Below are positions 1-7,897 of a stretch of DNA of 64,000 nucleotides, piece after piece. Under the pieces are notes generated by a model. The model was not told where the DNA came from. It saw only the letters and a program-made list of their open reading frames with translations, and did no database searches. Each line of letters begins with the position of its first letter. The first letter of the stretch is position 1. Position numbers and translations under genes: made by a program. This DNA comes from Streptomyces sp. NBC_01197. GTDB lineage: Bacteria > Actinomycetota > Actinomycetes > Streptomycetales > Streptomycetaceae. The DNA lies in assembly GCF_036010505.1 (NCBI RefSeq), contig NZ_CP108569.1, positions 3,917,001-3,981,000 on the forward strand, given 5' to 3'.

Positions 1-1
1 C

Positions 2-226
2 ACACTGGTCGCCGCGATCCGCGAGCTGATCGCGCGCGGCGCCGACGACGTCACGGCCGTCGTGCTCCTCGCCGCGCCCGAGGGTGTCGAGGTCATGGAG
101 AGCGAACTGGCGGGCACGCCGGTCACGGTGGTCACCGCCTCCGTCGACGAGCGGCTCAACGAGCAGGGTTACATCGTGCCGGGGCTCGGCGACGCGGGCG
201 ACCGGATGTACGGGTCTGCCGAGTAG
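2..226 (+). CDS. upp: Uracil phosphoribosyltransferase, C-terminal part
   Basis: Cut by the left edge; only the last 74 residues are present. UPRTase converts uracil and PRPP to UMP in pyrimidine salvage in the cytosol. The visible part has the family's C-terminal pattern: a helix rich in Ala and Asp, a hydrophobic strand ending in LLAAPEGV, a strand reading [29 protein letters not shown] that binds the uracil ring, and a stop eight codons after the GDAGDR loop. Length and ending agree with the usual C-terminus, so the gene is probably intact upstream. After the stop comes GC-rich low-complexity sequence (227-352) with no gene. Confidence 0.95.
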   Translation, partial: TLVAAIRELIARGADDVTAVVLLAAPEGVEVMESELAGTPVTVVTASVDERLNEQGYIVPGLGDAGDRMYGSAE

Positions 227-352
227 CAGCGTCGCGCGCCGGGGCTACGGGTCCGGTGCTCCGGGTCCGGGGCTCCGGATTCGGTCCTGGCCCGGGCCTG
301 GCCCCGACTCCGGCTTCGGGGCGGGGGCGGGGTGAGGCACTAGTTCACGGCG

Positions 353-985
353 TCAGCACTTCCCGGCCGGCGTCGGCTGGGGGTGGGCCAGTACGGTCAG
401 CGCCTTGGCGGCGTCCTGCTTCGTGTCCAGGGCCTTGAAGCCGGTGCCGATGATCAGGTCGACGTCGCCGGTCTTCCGGGTGTCGGTCTTCTGCGTGGCG
501 CCCTTGACCTGCGTACCGAGTACGGAGAACGACGCGTCCGGGGTCCTGGCCGACCCCAGCAGCAGCGCGGTGCCGGGGACCTTCTTGTCGAAGGCGGCGG
601 GGGCGTTGCCCACCTTGCCGATGGTGAAGCCGCGCTTCTTGAGCTCGTCGGCGGTGGACTTGGCCAGCCCGCCGCGCGGGGTCGCGTTGTAGACGTTGAC
701 CTTGATCGTCGCGGGCTTCGGCAGTGCCTTCGGCGGCGCGGTGGAGGCGGCCGAGGCGCCGGCTTTGCAGTCGTGCTGCTGGCCCGCGGCCGACGCCTTG
801 TGGGAGCCGCCGGTGAAGAGGTGGATGAGCTGCAGCGATCCCCAGCCGACCAGGCCGAGGGCGACGACTGCGGCCACGATCCCGAAAACGAGTCGGCCAC
901 GCCGTCGGGGGCGGTGCATCCTCGGGTACTTGTCGCCCGTGATGCGGTACTTTCCGCCCATGCCGGGGGGTGTGAGCATGCTCAT
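353..985 (-). CDS. LytR C-terminal domain-containing membrane protein
   Basis: A 210-residue single-pass membrane protein. A basic N-terminal tail (HRPRRRGR, residues 24-31) precedes one hydrophobic helix (about 32-53). A Ser/Ala/Pro linker containing one Cys follows, then a LytR_C domain (about 92-185, starting TIKVNVYNATPRGGLA). LytR_C domains occur in cell-wall LCP ligases and as stand-alone proteins. This one lacks the LCP catalytic domain, so a role in cell-wall assembly is only an inference from the domain. I start at the ATG at 985, followed by a second ATG two codons later; upstream in-frame sequence reads like non-coding DNA. It lies tail-to-tail with upp. Confidence 0.8.
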   Translation of the reverse strand: MSMLTPPGMGGKYRITGDKYPRMHRPRRRGRLVFGIVAAVVALGLVGWGSLQLIHLFTGGSHKASAAGQQHDCKAGASAASTAPPKALPKPATIKVNVYNATPRGGLAKSTADELKKRGFTIGKVGNAPAAFDKKVPGTALLLGSARTPDASFSVLGTQVKGATQKTDTRKTGDVDLIIGTGFKALDTKQDAAKALTVLAHPQPTPAGKC

Positions 986-1254
986 GAGCGCAGCGTAGTG
1001 CGGCCGGGCAGCGATGCGAACTGAACGATCATCTGATGACCGCCGGATGGGCGAAAATGGCCCCAAAAGGACCAGTAAACGGCTCTGGCCAGGGTGGATT
1101 CCCGGCCCCCGCCGAGGGTTGTGCGTCGGCGGGGTTGTGAGTCGGCGGGAGCCATCGGCTGCCGGAGTCTGCGCACCGTCAGAGGGCCAGGTCCCGAGGG
1201 GCTGGTCCCGCAGGCTTGGCCCCGGAGGGCCTGGCCCCGCTCGTCTGTGAGTCG

Positions 1255-1551
1255 TCAGCCCATGTCGAGAACGCGCGCGTGCAGGACCTGCCGCTGCTGG
1301 AGTGCGGCTCGTACCGCCCGGTGCAGTCCGTCCTCCAGATAGAGGTCGCCCTGCCACTTCACTACGTGCGCGAAGAGATCCCCGTAGAACGTGGAGTCCT
1401 CCGCGAGCAGCGTTTCCAGGTCCAGCTGGCCCTTGGTGGTCACGAGCTGGTCCAGCCGGACCGGGCGCGGCGCTACATCCGCCCACTGGCGGGTGGATTC
1501 CCTGCCGTGGTCGGGGTACGGGCGTCCGCTTCCGATGCGCTTGAAGATCAC
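1255..1551 (-). CDS. Conserved small protein, VapB-antitoxin-annotated family
   Basis: A 98-residue protein starting MIFKRIG and containing a charged core (TKGQLDLETLLAEDSTFYGDLFAHVVKWQGDLY) and a C-terminal helix (HRAVRAALQQRQVLHARV). From memory this protein is very strongly conserved next to upp in Streptomyces and is often auto-annotated as a type II VapB-like antitoxin. No toxin gene lies beside it: the flanks are the LytR_C gene (270 bp downstream) and the M28 peptidase. The toxin-antitoxin label is therefore weak and a housekeeping role is equally possible. The 268-bp gap to the LytR_C gene shows no further gene. Confidence 0.8.
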   Translation of the reverse strand: MIFKRIGSGRPYPDHGRESTRQWADVAPRPVRLDQLVTTKGQLDLETLLAEDSTFYGDLFAHVVKWQGDLYLEDGLHRAVRAALQQRQVLHARVLDMG

Positions 1552-1746
1552 ACGGAAAGCCTACCGGGGAAGCGCCTCCGGGCGCAGCCACGGTGGGGCG
1601 GCGGCATCGCGGCCCAAAGCTCTTATCTGGTGACATATCGGGAGTGAATCGGGAGTGAACCAGGATCGGAACCACTCCCTCCGGTGACCCTGTGGCCAAG
1701 ATTGCGGATGGGCACCTTGCCTTCACTGTTCCTGCACTTGGTGCAC

Positions 1747-3504
1747 TCAGTCCGGGAGGCGCTGGCCGACCGTTCCGTGACGGCTCTCAGGCGGCCGGGT
1801 GTGCGCGCGGTGCGGGCTCCCAGGGGGCTGGTGCGTGCGCGGTGCGGGCCTTTCGTGGCCGGCGCTTGCGGTGCGCGGTGCGGACGCCCGATGCGCGGTG
1901 CCCGTGTGCCGTGTCAGGGAACGCACGTCGGATGCGTACGTCCCCACGGCGTCGGCCATGACGGCGATGTTGATGCCGAACGCCTTCATGTTGATGTTCT
2001 TCAGGGTGTCGCACGCCAGGTGATAGCAGGCGTCGAGCGCGACTCCCGCCTTCCCGCCGAACTTCCTGGCCTGTGCGGCGGTCTTGATCTCCTCCGCGCC
2101 GGTGAAGGTGCCGCCCGAGGGGATGCCCGCAGCGATGAACGGGCCGTAGTCGGAACGGCCGTCGAAGTCCGTGCCCTCATGCGGCACATGTCTGCGGTCC
2201 AGAAAGCCGGTGATCCCCTTCTCCAGCGGACCGGACCCTGCCGGACCCGGCCCGGCGCCCTTGGTATCCGAGTCGTCGCCGTCGTAGACGAGCTGGGCGT
2301 AGTTCGGTGAGGCGATCATGTCGAAGTTCAGGTAGAGGGCGAGCTGTTTCCGCTGCGGGGCGGTGAGGCTCTTGACGTACGCCTCGGAGCCGCGCAGCCC
2401 CAGCTCCTCCGCCGACCACCACGCGAACCGCACCTTGTTTGCGGGCTGACGGCGGGTGCCGGCGAGCTGCTGGGCGACCTCGATGAGGCCGGCCGAGCCG
2501 GAACCGTCGTCGTTGATGCCGGGTCCGGCCGTGACCGAGTCCAGGTGGGCGCCGAGCATCACGGTGTGGGCCGGGTCGCCGCCCCTGGTCTCGGCGATGA
2601 CGTTGCGGGTGGTGCGCCGCTCCTGAAGCTGACGGATCTCCAGTGAGACGGTCACCGCTTTGGTGTTGGGGGTGGTGTCGGGGTTTGGGCTGGGGCCGTG
2701 GTTGGGCTTGGGATTGGTGTGCGGTCGGGCAGCGGCGCGGTTCGCTTGGGCTGCCAGCGCTGCGCCGTCGGCCTGAGAGATGGCGCCGGTGGGGATCTTC
2801 ACGCCCTTGGGGGAATCGAGGGTGCCTGACAGCGTGCCCACGGTGTTGTTGGAGATGAGCGCCGCCACCGCACCCGCACCGGCCGCCGCCTTCTGCTTCT
2901 GGGTGAACGTGCAGCCGCCACGGCGGATCAGCGCGATCTTGCCGGTGAACGCCCCCGCGGCGTAGTCGGCCGGCTCGCACCCCGTGGTGGTGTCCACCGG
3001 TACGACGGCGAGTGCGGCCGTGGTCCCGCCCGCCGGGGTGGACCTGGTGTACGAGAGCGCCGAGACCGCAAGTTCGCGCGGGGCGGGCGTGACGACGGCC
3101 AGTTTCTCGGCCCGGGTCTCGATGTAGGTGATGGGGAAGGGCTGGTACGAGACCCGGTAGCCGGCCTTCCGCAGGGTGTCGTGGACGTACTGGGCCGACG
3201 CGTCGTGGCCGGGCGTCCCGGCGGCGCGCGTGGAGTGGTGTGCGTCGGCGAGCGACTGGAACTTCAGCAGCTGCCGGTAGGCGCCCCGCGCGGACGACGC
3301 CCGTACCAGCTCCCGGGACAGCTGTGCGGCTTGCCTTGCCGGATCGGGGCGTACGGGGTGCGGGGCCGCGGTGGCGGGCGCGGCTGTCGAGGCCAGAGCC
3401 AGAGGGGCCAGGGCCAGGGAGGCCAGGGCCAGGGAGGCCAGGGCTGCGGAGGCGGCGATGGCGCCGGCGGTGCGGTGTGTTGCGCTGATGCGTGTCGTGG
3501 TCAC
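1747..3504 (-). CDS. Secreted M28 family aminopeptidase with PA domain
   Basis: A 585-residue zinc exopeptidase predicted to be exported. Residues 1-47 form a long Ala/Leu-rich signal peptide ending near ATAAPHP. A PA domain (about 150-290, CEPADY and ALIRRGGCTFTQK) carries a Pro/Asn-rich insertion (about 262-282). The M28 catalytic domain follows. Metal and catalytic residues are visible: H320 and D322 (AHLDS), D333 in the NDDGSG loop, E366/E367 (SAEELGLRG), D395 (NFDMIA) and H495 (CYHLACDT). It probably releases N-terminal amino acids outside the cell. A low-complexity Arg/Pro/His tail of about 60 residues follows the catalytic domain and may be disordered or a run-on past an ancestral stop. 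The start is GTG at 3504, just before the signal peptide. Confidence 0.9.
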   Translation of the reverse strand: MTTTRISATHRTAGAIAASAALASLALASLALAPLALASTAAPATAAPHPVRPDPARQAAQLSRELVRASSARGAYRQLLKFQSLADAHHSTRAAGTPGHDASAQYVHDTLRKAGYRVSYQPFPITYIETRAEKLAVVTPAPRELAVSALSYTRSTPAGGTTAALAVVPVDTTTGCEPADYAAGAFTGKIALIRRGGCTFTQKQKAAAGAGAVAALISNNTVGTLSGTLDSPKGVKIPTGAISQADGAALAAQANRAAARPHTNPKPNHGPSPNPDTTPNTKAVTVSLEIRQLQERRTTRNVIAETRGGDPAHTVMLGAHLDSVTAGPGINDDGSGSAGLIEVAQQLAGTRRQPANKVRFAWWSAEELGLRGSEAYVKSLTAPQRKQLALYLNFDMIASPNYAQLVYDGDDSDTKGAGPGPAGSGPLEKGITGFLDRRHVPHEGTDFDGRSDYGPFIAAGIPSGGTFTGAEEIKTAAQARKFGGKAGVALDACYHLACDTLKNINMKAFGINIAVMADAVGTYASDVRSLTRHTGTAHRASAPRTASAGHERPAPRTHQPPGSPHRAHTRPPESRHGTVGQRLPD

Positions 3505-3574
3505 CCGGGATCTTTTCCGCGCGACCGCGCACCACGAACGCCGGTGTGGCGTTCGGGTGCCGGTAGAGGGGGCT

Positions 3575-4219
3575 TCAGCGCACGGCGGGCAGCCCGGCGG
3601 CCAGCGCGGTCAGGGTGCGCCGCAACGTCGGGAGCAGTGCGGGGCGGACGGCTGCGAGTTGTGGCTCCTGGGCGTACAGCTCGGCCAGTACGGGCGACGG
3701 GGTGGCCATCGGGTAGAGGGTGCCGGCGAGAGCACCGGCGGTCGACACCAGGTCGGTGCACTCGTGTTCGGTCAGCCCGGGGCGGGCTCGCGCGATCTGG
3801 GCGCTGAGCGAGGAGATGGCGGCGAGCACGGTGTGCTTGAAGGTACGAGCTGCTTCGAGCGAGATGTTGTGTTCCAGGATCGTCGCGGTCTGGCTGAGAA
3901 GATCGCAGAAGAGCGGCCGTTCGGCGAGGCTCTCGGCGAGCGCGCCGATGGCCTCCTCACCCGCGTCCAGCCGCGCGACCACCTCATTCCGCCATTCCTG
4001 CCAGTCCTCTGCAGCGAGCACCAGGAAGATCTCTTCGCGGGTCCCGAAATACCGGATGACATTGGACTTGGCGAGCCCCACGGCGTCGGCGACGCTGCCC
4101 AGGGTTACCCGCCGTACCCCGTGTTCCAGTGCAAGACGGCGGGCGGCCGCGAGAATGCTCTCGCGCCGCTGCTGCTTCTGCTCCGGTCTGCGGGCCCGGA
4201 GGAAACTCTCTGATGGCAT
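3575..4219 (-). CDS. TetR/AcrR family transcriptional regulator
   Basis: A 214-residue DNA-binding repressor-type protein. The N-terminal TetR helix-turn-helix (about residues 17-63) reads RRESILAAARRLALEHG, then VTLGSVADAVGLAKSNVIRYFGTREEIF, a typical tetR_N domain with a recognition helix at SNVIRYFG. The C-terminal ligand domain is all-helical, as expected, and gives no clue to the ligand. It is transcribed away from the VOC gene and toward the M28 peptidase gene 70 bp downstream, so it may control its own promoter and either neighbour. Confidence 0.88.
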   Translation of the reverse strand: MPSESFLRARRPEQKQQRRESILAAARRLALEHGVRRVTLGSVADAVGLAKSNVIRYFGTREEIFLVLAAEDWQEWRNEVVARLDAGEEAIGALAESLAERPLFCDLLSQTATILEHNISLEAARTFKHTVLAAISSLSAQIARARPGLTEHECTDLVSTAGALAGTLYPMATPSPVLAELYAQEPQLAAVRPALLPTLRRTLTALAAGLPAVR

Positions 4220-4695
4220 GACTCGGTCAGCATACGAGAGCGGGAAAGCGGTCGCCCTCTCTTCATACCGAAACGGCGGTCTGTTAGTACTTACCGGTCT
4301 GTTGGCGTCGCGGCAGTGGACTCATTCGGCGCGCGTCAGGATTTCGCAGTCGCTGATTTCTCGTCGCTCGCAGTGATTTCACACGGCAGGTATGGGGGAT
4401 GCCGGTCCATTCGGTAGATGTATGCAGCTATTTCCTGGCTCTGTCTGTTTCTGCACGGGTGATTCCCCTCCATCATGTGACCAGCTCGAGAGTGTGGCGC
4501 AGACGGTGGTTGCAGTGGCCGGGTAACGGGGGTCAGGCGAGCATGCCTTGGGCAGTGCGGAGGTCAATCGAGTGGCGCGGAGCGGTCGCTGATCCGCTTG
4601 CCCGGTGCGCACTATGTTGAGTGGAAAGAGGGGCACACCAGGCGAGATGGAGTTCATGAGATGCCGTTCATGGGCCGTCATGAGAAGGAGTTCCC
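4220..4695. other. Intergenic region with divergent promoters (476 bp)
   Basis: No gene is supported here. It separates the divergently transcribed TetR gene and VOC gene. It is less GC-rich than its neighbours, especially at 4240-4460, as expected for promoters. Short open frames in it lack codon bias and homology. The repeat entry at 4277-4303 is the only motif I can point to. Confidence 0.6.
4277..4303. promoter_or_regulatory. Direct repeat, candidate TetR operator
   Basis: The 9-mer CGGTCTGTT occurs at 4277-4285 and again at 4295-4303, a spacing of 18 bp, in the promoter region 58-84 bp upstream of the TetR start. On the minus strand this reads AACAGACCGGTAAGTACTAA, resembling TetR-family operators with an ACCGGT core. 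Autoregulation is an inference from position and sequence type. Confidence 0.4.
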
Positions 4696-5115
4696 GTGCG
4701 TGTGACTGGCTTCGACCACCTTGTCCTCAGCGTCGCCGATGTCGAGCGCTCTCTTGAGTTCTACTGCGGCCCGCTCGGTCTCGAACCAGTCAGGGTGGAG
4801 GAGTGGCGTGCGGGGAAAGTGCCCTTTCCGTCCGTACGGGTCAGTCCTGAGACGATCATCGATATCGTCCGTGCGCCGGAGAGCTCTGGGAACGGACCGG
4901 GCCGGGTAGTCGGTGGTGCCAATGTCGACCACATCTGTCTGGTCGTCGAGCCGCTCGACTGGCGACAGGCCATTGAGGCGGGAGAGTTGGCTGAGTTCAC
5001 CGTGGTGGACGGCCCCGGTGAGCGGTTCGGCGCCCGGGGACGCGCCCAGTCGGTTTACGTGCGTGACCCGGACGGGAACACCGTCGAACTGCGCTGGTAC
5101 CCGCAGGACGCCTGA
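4696..5115 (+). CDS. VOC family protein (glyoxalase/dioxygenase superfamily)
   Basis: A 139-residue vicinal-oxygen-chelate protein with two beta-alpha-beta-beta-beta modules. The usual metal positions are H8 (GFDHLVLSV), D56, H79 (VDHICLVV) and E131 (NTVELRW), with the family signature VRDPDGNTVEL near the end. It resembles the single-domain virulence-associated group annotated as glyoxalase or fosfomycin/bleomycin-resistance-like. The substrate cannot be told. It starts with GTG at 4696, preceded by AAGGAG at 4685-4690. It is monocistronic; the next gene converges on it. Confidence 0.88.
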   Translation: MRVTGFDHLVLSVADVERSLEFYCGPLGLEPVRVEEWRAGKVPFPSVRVSPETIIDIVRAPESSGNGPGRVVGGANVDHICLVVEPLDWRQAIEAGELAEFTVVDGPGERFGARGRAQSVYVRDPDGNTVELRWYPQDA

Positions 5116-5174
5116 CGGAACAGAGCCATTGGCAGGGCCGGCCGGCGCTGAGTGGCGCGACCGGTCGGGCAGCG

Positions 5175-5933
5175 TCACTTGCCGAGCAGGGCACGGATCG
5201 CTGCGCGGTCGACGTTTGTCAGGCCTCGTACGAGCTGCGGGGTGAGGACGACGAGCACCAGGCCCAGCAGGGAAAACGCGCCTATCTGGAGCGGTGACGT
5301 GAGGTAGTGCTGGTGGTGCACGCCGTTGGACGTGTAGTCGTACAGCCGGTAGCCGGGCCAGCCCACGTAGTGCGGAAAGACCCATTGGTAGGCCGGATAG
5401 AGCGCTACTGTCCAGCCGGTGACCAGGAAGGTCAGCGAGAGGACGAAGCTCGCCACCCGCCACGGGAACACGAGGACCTGAAACAGCAGCGCTTTCCATC
5501 CCGCAGCGTCTCTCAGGCGGGTCAGCAGTGCGGGCCACCGGCCGGAGTGCGCCGAGGCCCGGACGGGGGCGGGGGCGGCGACCTCCAGACCGAGCTGTCT
5601 TCGGGCCCGGCCCCGCTCGGCGGTTCCGAGCGCCCGTGCCCCGGCAAGCATGGTGGCGGCCACCGGCAGTCCGAGCACCGTCACCGCCAGGCCCGCGCTC
5701 AGCGAGAACATCGCCACCGCGAAGGCGAATCCGACGATGGCGACCGGCAGTGACGTGAAGGTGTATCCGACCTCCCGGAACGTCCGGGAGGAGAAGGGCG
5801 CCCGCCAGAATCCTGTGCCGCCTGTGCCGCCTGTGCCGCCTGTGCCGCCTGTGCCGCCTGTGCCGTCGGGGTTGACGGGTGGGGTGACGGGTGGGGTGGT
5901 CTTCGTCGCGTACGGAAGGGTGCTGGTGCTCAT
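5175..5933 (-). CDS. Sensor domain-containing membrane protein
   Basis: A 252-residue integral membrane protein of the putative-sensor-domain type that in actinomycetes also occurs at the N-terminus of histidine kinases. Here there is no kinase domain. Hydrophobic segments are seen at FTSLPVAIVGFAFAVAMFSLSAGLAVTVLGLPVA (a helical hairpin), SFVLSLTFLVTGWTVALYPAYQWVF, and IGAFSLLGLVLVVLTPQL near the C-terminus. The soluble N-terminal tail contains a Gly-Gly-Thr run encoded by a 9-bp tandem repeat (5812-5874). Start ATG at 5933. No signalling partner lies nearby. Confidence 0.8.
   Translation of the reverse strand: MSTSTLPYATKTTPPVTPPVNPDGTGGTGGTGGTGGTGGTGFWRAPFSSRTFREVGYTFTSLPVAIVGFAFAVAMFSLSAGLAVTVLGLPVAATMLAGARALGTAERGRARRQLGLEVAAPAPVRASAHSGRWPALLTRLRDAAGWKALLFQVLVFPWRVASFVLSLTFLVTGWTVALYPAYQWVFPHYVGWPGYRLYDYTSNGVHHQHYLTSPLQIGAFSLLGLVLVVLTPQLVRGLTNVDRAAIRALLGK
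5812..5874. repeat. 9-bp in-frame minisatellite, about seven copies
   Basis: Perfect head-to-tail copies of CCTGTGCCG on the plus strand, encoding Gly-Thr-Gly on the minus strand in the N-terminal tail of the sensor-domain protein. The unit is a multiple of three, so copy-number change alters linker length without frameshift. Confidence 0.85.
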
Positions 5934-6134
5934 CGTGGTCCTCGGATCATCGCGGTCGGGACGTGCCGTCCTGATGCCCTTGACGATCCCGGATCCAGGT
6001 GCCCAGCGGGATGGTGCGAACTGCCCTCTTGGGGGTGGTGCCAGCACCCCCATCGCAGCGGGCCACAGCGGATCTCGGCGGCCGCAGCGGGCCGGAAGCC
6101 CAACGACTCCGTTCAGTTGGGCGGGCCGCTCGCC

Positions 6135-6944
6135 TCAGTTGTCGGTTCTGTCGAATCGTTCGGAGAGGGCATGCGCCGCCGCGTACGAAGGGATGCCGGA
6201 GGTCCCGGCGGGGAGCGCTGTGCTGTCCGCCACGGCCCTGGCGGTGTTGACCGCTGCGTGCAGGGCCGCGCGGAACAGCAGGGAACCGCAGCTGATCCGG
6301 CCCACCCCCAGCGCGGCGAGCCCTTCGGCGGAGGGCCCGCCGGGCGACACCAGGATGTTGAGCGGAACGGCGAGGTCCCGGATCAGCGCGCTGATGGCAT
6401 GTCCGTCCTGGAGACCCGGGACGAACAGGCCGTCGGCGCCCGCGCGTTGGTAGGCATCCGCTCGGCGCGCGGTCTCTTCCGTGTGCCCCGGGAGCCAGTA
6501 GGTGTCCGTACGGGCGTTCACGAAGAGCTGGGGCGCCGCGTCCTTCACCGCCCGGATGACCTCGCACTGCAGGTCCTTATCTGCGAGCGTGCCGTCGGCC
6601 CGCCCGTCCTCGATGTTGACTCCGACGACGCCCGCGTCCGCCAACTTGGCTGCAAGCCGACCTACTTCGTCCGGGTCGGTGCTGAATCCGCCTTCGATGT
6701 CCACGCTGATGAGGGCGTCAAGCCGGACGAGTCCCAGCGCGAGCTGAACGGTCTCCGCGCGGGCGTCGCCGGTCGCGTCCGGCTTTCCCGCCGCTGCCGC
6801 TACCCCGAGACTGGTCGTCCCGATGGCGCGGAACCCGGCCTCGGCGAGCGCGGCGGCGGAGGCATGGTCCCAGGCGTTGGGCAGTACGAGCGGCCCCTCG
6901 GTGGTGGGCTGGTGCAGGGCGCGGAACTCTTCGAAGGGGTTCAT
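6135..6944 (-). CDS. Isocitrate lyase/PEP mutase family protein
   Basis: A 269-residue single-domain TIM-barrel enzyme of the ICL/PEPM superfamily. Family features are visible in order: LPNAWDHASA near the N-terminus, GTTSLGVAAAAGKPD, the acidic metal-binding strand ISVDIEGGF, VVGVNIEDG, and VNARTDTYW. It lacks the KKCGH motif of true isocitrate lyases, so it is more likely a C-C or C-P bond enzyme of the oxaloacetate hydrolase/2-methylisocitrate lyase/PEP mutase type. The substrate is unknown. ATG start at 6944. Upstream (6961-6995) is a short GGGTGC-type tandem repeat. Confidence 0.88.
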   Translation of the reverse strand: MNPFEEFRALHQPTTEGPLVLPNAWDHASAAALAEAGFRAIGTTSLGVAAAAGKPDATGDARAETVQLALGLVRLDALISVDIEGGFSTDPDEVGRLAAKLADAGVVGVNIEDGRADGTLADKDLQCEVIRAVKDAAPQLFVNARTDTYWLPGHTEETARRADAYQRAGADGLFVPGLQDGHAISALIRDLAVPLNILVSPGGPSAEGLAALGVGRISCGSLLFRAALHAAVNTARAVADSTALPAGTSGIPSYAAAHALSERFDRTDN

Positions 6945-7212
6945 CGGACGCTTCCTTACGCCGGGTGCGGGGTGCGGGGTGCGGGGTGCGGAGGGAGGTG
7001 TAGGCGGATGTGGGTGGTTGTGGGCGAGGCGCGGTACGGGTTGTTTCCACCGTAGGCCCCTGGCTGTTCAGCGCCCGTCGAACCGCCGGTTCTCCGACCC
7101 CTCGTCCCTCGGTCCATCCCGGGGAGCCGCAGGGACGTCGGCCGCGGGCTGTGGACGCAGCGGATCCGGCCTGCTGCCGCGGTACTGGTGAGATCCGCCG
7201 TACGCCGGTCTG

Positions 7213-7752
7213 TCAGGGGCGGGAAACGTCGCCTGCGCGCAGCCACTCATCGAGAGCGGCGAAGTCCGCGTCGGTGAGGCCCTGTCGGGGGTCGACGCGG
7301 CGGAGGAGGGTTCGGGCGGGGTGGTGGGCCTCCGTCCAGGCCCGGTCGGTGTCGGTGTTCTCGTCGTCGAGCCATGCGAAGGGGCGGCCGTCGGACCAGT
7401 CGACAAGGGCACGAGTCTTCCAGTGGAGCCCGCCGCGCTCGTCCTCGCGGGAGGCGCGGGACGGCTCCGGCCAGGTGACTACGGGGAGCTGTGGCAGGCC
7501 CAGGAGCGGGGCGAGATATTTGTTGGCCTCGGTCTCCCAGGTGGTGACCCAGACCAGCTCGCACGGCAGCGCCATCAGCCTGGGCCCGAGCGTGGGGTTG
7601 ACCCTGGCCAGCAGCGGATGCGCTCCGACTTCCTGCCGCATGTAGGTCGGGTAGCCGTCCGGATACTGCTCCGGTGTCGCCCCGAAGGGGATGAGCGCCC
7701 CGTCGACATCCAGGAAGAGGAGAGGCCGCAGCCGCAGCGGGGAACCGGTCAC
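7213..7752 (-). CDS. HAD domain-containing protein
   Basis: A 179-residue cytosolic protein. HAD motif I is LLFLDVDGALIPFG (nucleophile Asp in DVDGA), and motif III/IV is FAWLDDENTDTDRAW. Between them WVTTWETEANKYLAPLLGLP matches the group of HAD proteins seen with Swiss-Army-Knife RNA repair proteins and often annotated simply as HAD domain-containing. A phosphatase or phosphotransferase activity is expected from the motifs; the substrate is unknown. Start ATG at 7752; an AT-richer 6-bp repeat tract lies immediately upstream (7783-7839). Confidence 0.75.
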   Translation of the reverse strand: MTGSPLRLRPLLFLDVDGALIPFGATPEQYPDGYPTYMRQEVGAHPLLARVNPTLGPRLMALPCELVWVTTWETEANKYLAPLLGLPQLPVVTWPEPSRASREDERGGLHWKTRALVDWSDGRPFAWLDDENTDTDRAWTEAHHPARTLLRRVDPRQGLTDADFAALDEWLRAGDVSRP

Positions 7753-7782
7753 GGCTGCACCGTAACGGCCGTACAGGACTAT

Positions 7783-7839
7783 CCAGAACCAGAACCAGAA
7801 CCAGAACTGGAACTGGAATCAAAACCAGAACCAGAACCG
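7783..7839. repeat. Hexanucleotide repeat tract (CCAGAA-type)
   Basis: A run of imperfect 6-bp units (CCAGAA, with CTGGAA and TCAAAA variants) fills the space upstream of the HAD gene and downstream of the metallophosphoesterase gene. It is non-coding and much less GC-rich than its surroundings. Confidence 0.8.
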
Positions 7840-7897
7840 GTCGACTCTCGTCGACATCCGTGCTCGCCGTGCTGTCCGCGATCGTGGCTCCGGGGCG

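Noticed and set aside
1255..1551. Toxin-antitoxin locus
   Set aside because: No toxin partner beside the VapB-annotated gene; kept only as a conserved small protein.
4379..4681. 100-codon minus-strand frame in the TetR/VOC gap
   Set aside because: Covers the VOC promoter, has no Streptomyces codon bias and no recognisable motif.
5812..5874. CRISPR-like array
   Set aside because: 9-bp head-to-tail units without spacers inside a coding region; no cas genes anywhere in the window.
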